A program made the position numbers and the translations under genes. Source: Pseudomonas delhiensis (lineage in GTDB: Bacteria; Pseudomonadota; Gammaproteobacteria; Pseudomonadales; Pseudomonadaceae). From it: a DNA stretch of 64,000 nt. Where the stretch lies: positions 99,781-163,780 of the forward strand of contig NZ_FZPC01000018.1 of NCBI RefSeq assembly GCF_900187975.1, written 5' to 3'. Positions 59,981 through 64,000 of this stretch are shown in pieces (position 1 is the stretch's first letter; each line of letters begins with the position of its first letter). The notes beneath the pieces were generated by a model. The model was given only the letters and a program-made list of their open reading frames with translations. It was not told the DNA's origin and made no database searches.

Positions 59981-62638
59981 TCAGGCGAGGCTCTTGCTCA
60001 CCACCTCGTAGACGTCGCTGGACAGCTCGCCCGAGGCCAGGATGCGTTCCAGCTCGGCGCGCATCAGGCCCTGGCGCGCCGGGGCATACTTGCGCCAGCG
60101 GGTCAGCGGCGCCAGCAGCCGCGAGGCGATCTGCGGGTTGAGCGCGTTGAGGGTGATCACCTGGTCGGCCAGGAAGCGGTAGCCGGCCCCGTCGGCGCGG
60201 TGGAAGTTGACCAGGTTCTGGTTGGCGAAGGCGCCGATCAGCGCGCGGATCTTGTTCGGGTTCTTCAGGGTGAAGGCCGGGTGGCCCATCAGCGCCTGCA
60301 CCCGCTCCAGCCCGCCGGGCAGGGTGCAGCCGGCCTGTACGCTGAACCACTGGTCCATCACCAGCGGGTTGTCCTTGAAGTAGTCGGCGAACATTTCCAG
60401 GCCCTTGGCCTTCTCGTCGTCGTACGGCGAGTTGACCAGCACCGCCAGGGCGGTCAGGCGTTCGGTCATGTTGTCGCAGGACTCGTACTGCTCCAGGCAG
60501 GCCGCCAGCACCTCGTCGCCGCCCACCAGCATCAGGTAGGACAGCGCGATGTTCTGCAGGCTGCGCCGGGCGATGTGCTCGGCCTCGGCCACGTAGGGGG
60601 TCTTGCGCGAGATTTCGCGGTTGGCCTGGTAGCGCTGCCACAGCGGCTCGCGCAGGGCCTCGGCGATGCGCTGGCGGGCGAACTCGCGGGCGGCGTGGAT
60701 GGCCTCGACGTCGGCCACCTCGCTCAGCTCGGTGAGGTAGGCCTCGCTGGGCAGCGAGAGCATCTCGGCGACCATCGCCTGGTCCAGCGCGTTGTCCTGC
60801 AGCAGGGTGTGGAAGGCGCTGAGCAGGCGCTCGTCGAGCACCAGTGGCTCGCCGCGCTGGTGCTGGCCGATCAGCTCCTGGAGCACCTGCACCGAGAGCT
60901 GCTGGCCGGCTTCCCAGCGGTTGAAGCCGTCCTCGTCGTACTGCATGAGGAACATCAGCTGGTCGCGGCCGTAGGGGAAGCTCAGCTTCACCGGCGCGGA
61001 GAAGCCGCGCAGCAGCGAGGGCAGCGGCTTCTCGGCCAGGCCGACGAAGGTGAAGGACTGCTCTGCCTCGGTCACCTGCAGCACGCGGTTGCTGCCGTGG
61101 GCATGTTCCTCGCCGGCCAGGCGCAGCGGCAGCGGGTTGCCCAGGGCGTCGAGCAGGCCCATTTCCACCGGGATGACGAAGGGCTGCTTGACCTGCTGGC
61201 CCGGGGTCGGCGGGCAGCTCTGGCGGAAGGTCAGGGTGTAGCGCTGCGCCGCCGCGTCGTAGCTTTCCTCCACCGCCAGGCGCGGGGTGCCGGACTGGCT
61301 GTACCAGCGCTTGAACTGCGTCAGGTCCACGCCGTTGGCGTCTTCCATGGCCTTGACGAAGTCGTCGCAGGTCACCGCCTGGCCGTCATGGCGCTCGAAG
61401 TACAGGTCGGTGCCCTTGCGGAAGCCCTCGGCGCCGAGCAGGGTGTGGATCATGCGCACCACTTCCGAGCCCTTCTCGTAGACGGTCAGGGTGTAGAAGT
61501 TGGAAATCTCGATGAACGAGTCCGGGCGCACCGGGTGGGCCATGGGGCCGGCGTCCTCGGCGAACTGGTTGGTGCGCAGGAAGGCCACGTCCTCCACGCG
61601 CTTGACGGTGCGCGAGTTCATGTCGGCGGAGAACTCGCTGTCGCGGAACACGGTGAAGCCTTCCTTGAGCGACAGCTGGAACCAGTCGCGGCAGGTCACG
61701 CGGTTGCCCGACCAGTTGTGGAAGTACTCGTGGGCCACCACGCCCTCGACGCGCTGGTGCGCGGCGTCGGTGGCGGTCTCGGCCCTGGCCAGCACGCAGC
61801 TGGAGTTGAAGATGTTGAGCCCCTTGTTCTCCATGGCGCCCATGTTGAAGTCGTTGACCGCGACGATCATGAAGATGTCCAGGTCGTACTCGCGGCCGTA
61901 GACCTTCTCGTCCCAGCGCATGGCCTTCTTCAGGCTGTCCATGGCGTGCTGGCACTTGTCGATGTTCTCCGGCTCGACGTAGATGCGCAGGGCGACCTCG
62001 CGCTCGCTCAGGGTGGTGTAGGTGTCTTCCACCGCCCAGAGGTCGCCGGCGACCAGGGCGAACAGGTAGGCCGGCTTCCTGAACGGGTCCTGCCAGGTGG
62101 CCCAGTGCCGCCCGTCCTCTTCCGAGCCGCTGGCCACCGGGTTGCCGTTGGACAGCAGCACCGGGTACTTGTGCTGCTCGGCCGAGACCGTGGTGGTGAA
62201 GCTGCTCATCACGTCCGGGCGGTCGAGGTAGTAGGTGATCTTGCGGAAGCCCTCGGCCTCGCACTGGGTGCAGAACATCTTGCCGGACTTGTACAGGCCT
62301 TCCAGCGCGGTGTTGCTCTCCGGGTGGATGCGCACCGTGCTGTCGACGGTGAACTGACTGGCGGTGGGCTGCAGGGTCAGGTGGTTCTCGTCCAGCTGGT
62401 AGTCGCCCTCCTCCAGCACCCGGTCGTCCAGGGCCACCCACTGCAGCTCCAGCTGCTGGCCGTCGAGCACCAGCGGCGGCAGGCCTTCGCCGCGCTCGGG
62501 GTTGCGCCGCATGACCAGTTGCGCGTGGACCAGGGTGTGGTCCTCGTACAGCTCGAAGGTCAGGTTGGTCTCGTCGATCAGGTACTCGGGCGCCTGGTAG
62601 TCCTTGAGGTAGATGACTTTCGGTTGATCGGTGCGCAT
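59981..62638 (-). CDS. pepN: Aminopeptidase N
   Basis: 885-aa cytoplasmic M1-family zinc aminopeptidase. The GAMEN exopeptidase motif lies near residue 267 and the zinc site HEYFHNW near 303, with the third ligand in SLKEGF about 20 residues on. Length matches gammaproteobacterial PepN. The ATG at 62638 is the family start. A terminator follows. It probably supplies free amino acids from peptides. Confidence 0.98.
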   Translation of the reverse strand: MRTDQPKVIYLKDYQAPEYLIDETNLTFELYEDHTLVHAQLVMRRNPERGEGLPPLVLDGQQLELQWVALDDRVLEEGDYQLDENHLTLQPTASQFTVDSTVRIHPESNTALEGLYKSGKMFCTQCEAEGFRKITYYLDRPDVMSSFTTTVSAEQHKYPVLLSNGNPVASGSEEDGRHWATWQDPFRKPAYLFALVAGDLWAVEDTYTTLSEREVALRIYVEPENIDKCQHAMDSLKKAMRWDEKVYGREYDLDIFMIVAVNDFNMGAMENKGLNIFNSSCVLARAETATDAAHQRVEGVVAHEYFHNWSGNRVTCRDWFQLSLKEGFTVFRDSEFSADMNSRTVKRVEDVAFLRTNQFAEDAGPMAHPVRPDSFIEISNFYTLTVYEKGSEVVRMIHTLLGAEGFRKGTDLYFERHDGQAVTCDDFVKAMEDANGVDLTQFKRWYSQSGTPRLAVEESYDAAAQRYTLTFRQSCPPTPGQQVKQPFVIPVEMGLLDALGNPLPLRLAGEEHAHGSNRVLQVTEAEQSFTFVGLAEKPLPSLLRGFSAPVKLSFPYGRDQLMFLMQYDEDGFNRWEAGQQLSVQVLQELIGQHQRGEPLVLDERLLSAFHTLLQDNALDQAMVAEMLSLPSEAYLTELSEVADVEAIHAAREFARQRIAEALREPLWQRYQANREISRKTPYVAEAEHIARRSLQNIALSYLMLVGGDEVLAACLEQYESCDNMTERLTALAVLVNSPYDDEKAKGLEMFADYFKDNPLVMDQWFSVQAGCTLPGGLERVQALMGHPAFTLKNPNKIRALIGAFANQNLVNFHRADGAGYRFLADQVITLNALNPQIASRLLAPLTRWRKYAPARQGLMRAELERILASGELSSDVYEVVSKSLA

Positions 62639-62654
62639 GGTGGCCCTCCGGGCA

Positions 62655-62677
62655 GCTTCAAGCTTCGTGCTTCAAGC
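62655..62677. repeat. Short direct repeat
   Basis: GCTTCAAGC occurs twice, separated by 5 nt, in the 61-nt gap before pepN. Function unknown; possibly a remnant of a REP element. Confidence 0.4.
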
Positions 62678-62699
62678 CGCAGGTTCGTGGTTCGCCGGC

Positions 62700-63545
62700 T
62701 CAGCTGGCCGCTTGAGGCTCATAGCTGATGGCTAGCTGATAAGCCGTGTACTTACGGATATTGATGACGCCGCTGTCGAAGATCAGGTACTGGCCCTTGA
62801 TGCCTTGCAGGGTACCCTCCACCACCGGCGTCTTGTCCAGATCGAAGCTGGTGATCTTGGCCAGGTAGGCCTCCACCGGGTAGCGGATCTCGATCGGCTC
62901 GAGGTCGCTCACCGGCTGGATCGCCTGCAGGCCGAAGCGCTGCTGCAGCTCGCGCAGGCCCTCGGCGCAGTGGTCGAACAGCTGCTCGCGGATGGCCGCC
63001 AGGTCCAGCGGCTCGGCCTCGCCCTTGAGCAGGGCGCGCCAGTTGGTGCGGTCGGCCACCTGGCTGCGCAGCAGGTCTTCCACCAGCCCGGACTGCTGGC
63101 GCGTGGCCACGCGCAGGATCGGCAGCGCCTGGCGGGCGCCCTGGTCGATCCAGCGGGTCGGCACCTGGGTGGCGCGGGTGATGCCCACCTTCACCCCCGA
63201 GGAGTTGGCCAGGTAGACCACGTGGTCGGTCATGCAGAAGCGCTCGCCCCACTCCGGCTCGCGGCAGGTGCCTTCGTCGTAGTGGCACTTTTCCGGGCTG
63301 ACGATGCAGCTGTCGCACTGCGCCAGCCTGGTGAAGCAGGGGTAGCAGTAGCCCTGGCTGAAGCTCTTCTTCGTCTTGCGCCCGCAATGGCAGCAGTGGA
63401 TGGCGCCCAGGTACTCCAGGCGCACCGTCCTGCCGATCAGCGGGTTGACCGCGATTTCCTCCTCGCCGAGGCGGAAGGCGTACTGCACGGGGCTTTCAAG
63501 GCGCGCCGACATCTTGCTCAGGGCGCCGCGTCCTAGCTCTTTCAT
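62700..63545 (-). CDS. DUF2797 family protein with zinc-ribbon-like cysteines
   Basis: 281-aa cytoplasmic protein. Two Cys-rich clusters, HCCHCGRKTKKS near residue 51-62 and CYPCFTRLAQCDSC near 68-81, are likely metal sites. GITRATQVPTRWIDQGA near 122-138 resembles a GIY-YIG-like core found in DUF2797. Function unknown. The ATG at 63545 is used; a TTG one codon upstream and an ATG twelve codons downstream are alternatives. 13 nt after the DUF1315 gene, so probably one operon with it and pepN. Confidence 0.88.
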   Translation of the reverse strand: MKELGRGALSKMSARLESPVQYAFRLGEEEIAVNPLIGRTVRLEYLGAIHCCHCGRKTKKSFSQGYCYPCFTRLAQCDSCIVSPEKCHYDEGTCREPEWGERFCMTDHVVYLANSSGVKVGITRATQVPTRWIDQGARQALPILRVATRQQSGLVEDLLRSQVADRTNWRALLKGEAEPLDLAAIREQLFDHCAEGLRELQQRFGLQAIQPVSDLEPIEIRYPVEAYLAKITSFDLDKTPVVEGTLQGIKGQYLIFDSGVINIRKYTAYQLAISYEPQAAS

Positions 63546-63558
63546 CAAAGCCCGGTCA

Positions 63559-63819
63559 TCAGTGCAGCGAATTGGACGAGAAGAGGATGTTGGGGATCGG
63601 CTCGGCGTGGGACTCGCATTCCTGCGGGCCCATGTAGCCGGTGCGCTGGTCCTCGGGCAGGTTCTGCAGTTCCCAGGCGATCATCGCCTGCAGGCACAGT
63701 TCCTTCTGCTCCTGGGTGAGCTTGCGGCCGTCCGGCCACTTGCCGATCTCCACGGCGAGCTTGAGGCTCTCGTAGATGTCCGGGGTGATGTTCTCGATGG
63801 TTTCGGCGAAGGACGACAT
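63559..63819 (-). CDS. DUF1315 family protein
   Basis: 86-aa small acidic cytoplasmic protein (MSSFAETIENITPDIYESLKL..., then GKWPDGRKLTQEQKELCLQA). The family is conserved in gammaproteobacteria, usually next to a DUF2797 gene, as here. Function unknown. The ATG at 63819 is the family start; the longer in-frame extension is Pro/Gly-rich and unlike it. Confidence 0.9.
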   Translation of the reverse strand: MSSFAETIENITPDIYESLKLAVEIGKWPDGRKLTQEQKELCLQAMIAWELQNLPEDQRTGYMGPQECESHAEPIPNILFSSNSLH

Positions 63820-63992
63820 GGGGCCGGCTCCTGCTGGGGGCAAAACCGGCATTCTACCGGGCCCGGCGGCCTGGCGCACGAACAGAGGTCAAACGGTGGC
63901 ATGGACGTAGGGCAATGAAATGGACTCCTCCCTCCTACGGCATCTAGGTGCCAGACTGATGTGTTGGCAACAGTCCCGGAGGGGGAGTCACG

Positions 63993-64000
63993 ATGAACAT
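63993..64000 (+). CDS. Start of a plus-strand gene cut by the window end
   Basis: An ATG at 63993 with a strong purine-rich site (GGAGGGGGAG) 5-14 nt upstream. Only eight bases are visible, so nothing can be said of the product. The 173-nt gap before it separates divergent transcription from the DUF1315 gene. Confidence 0.4.

Overview
The window is chromosomal DNA of a high-GC Pseudomonas. Flagellar and chemotaxis genes run in the P. aeruginosa order (flhA-flhF-fleN-fliA-cheY-cheZ-cheA-cheB-motC-motD-parC-parP-cheW-DUF2802), near a complete ccmABCDEFGHI cluster. The REP-type intergenic repeats and the protein sequences look like the P. citronellolis/P. aeruginosa side of the genus. Species cannot be fixed from the sequence alone. 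Nearly all of it is coding. No tRNA, rRNA, insertion sequence, phage or CRISPR array was seen.

Layout. 1-4.9 kb: large NAD-dependent glutamate dehydrogenase (minus strand). 5.2-9.2 kb: a minus-strand operon with a polar amino-acid-type binding protein, a fused permease/ATPase, a GntR-FCD regulator and a DUF1989 (urea-carboxylase-associated) enzyme. A FadR-type palindrome lies just before the first gene. 9.5-15.3 kb: a DUF1445 protein, a LysR regulator, and the divergent MFS-pxpA-pxpB-pxpC operon. Together these look like a 5-oxoproline (possibly D-glutamate to 5-oxo-D-proline) catabolic module feeding glutamate. 15.3-18.7 kb: a DUF1353 protein, a repeat-rich gap and an orphan two-partner-secretion-type exoprotein. 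18.9-25.6 kb: a tightly overlapped MoxR/DUF58/DUF4381/BatA/BatB-TPR/BatD operon. 25.8-30.0 kb: a small membrane protein, a Kef-type antiporter, a lipoate ligase-family protein and a membrane diguanylate cyclase.

30.6-38.0 kb: cytochrome c maturation genes plus a lipoprotein, all minus strand. 38.2-40.6 kb: a FliK-like/FlhB-C-terminal-domain-like pair and a degenerate receiver protein. 40.7-55.1 kb: the flagellar-export, motility and chemotaxis block, with a good sigma-54 promoter before flhA. 55.6-59.1 kb: an RND/MMPL exporter with a YCF48-type periplasmic partner. 60.0-63.8 kb: aminopeptidase N, a DUF2797 protein and a DUF1315 protein. The first codons of a plus-strand gene are at the right end.

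Four intergenic regions (16.2-16.6, 30.0-30.6, 55.3-55.5 and 59.3-59.9 kb) carry the same five or so palindromic repeat families in different orders. The last also contains a 161-bp tandem array. The observations most worth following are the DUF1445-pxp module, the GntR operon with its operator, the four-fold motif in the CheA linker with an echo in ParP, the pseudo-receiver beside the second FliK/FlhB-CTD pair, and the mosaic repeats.
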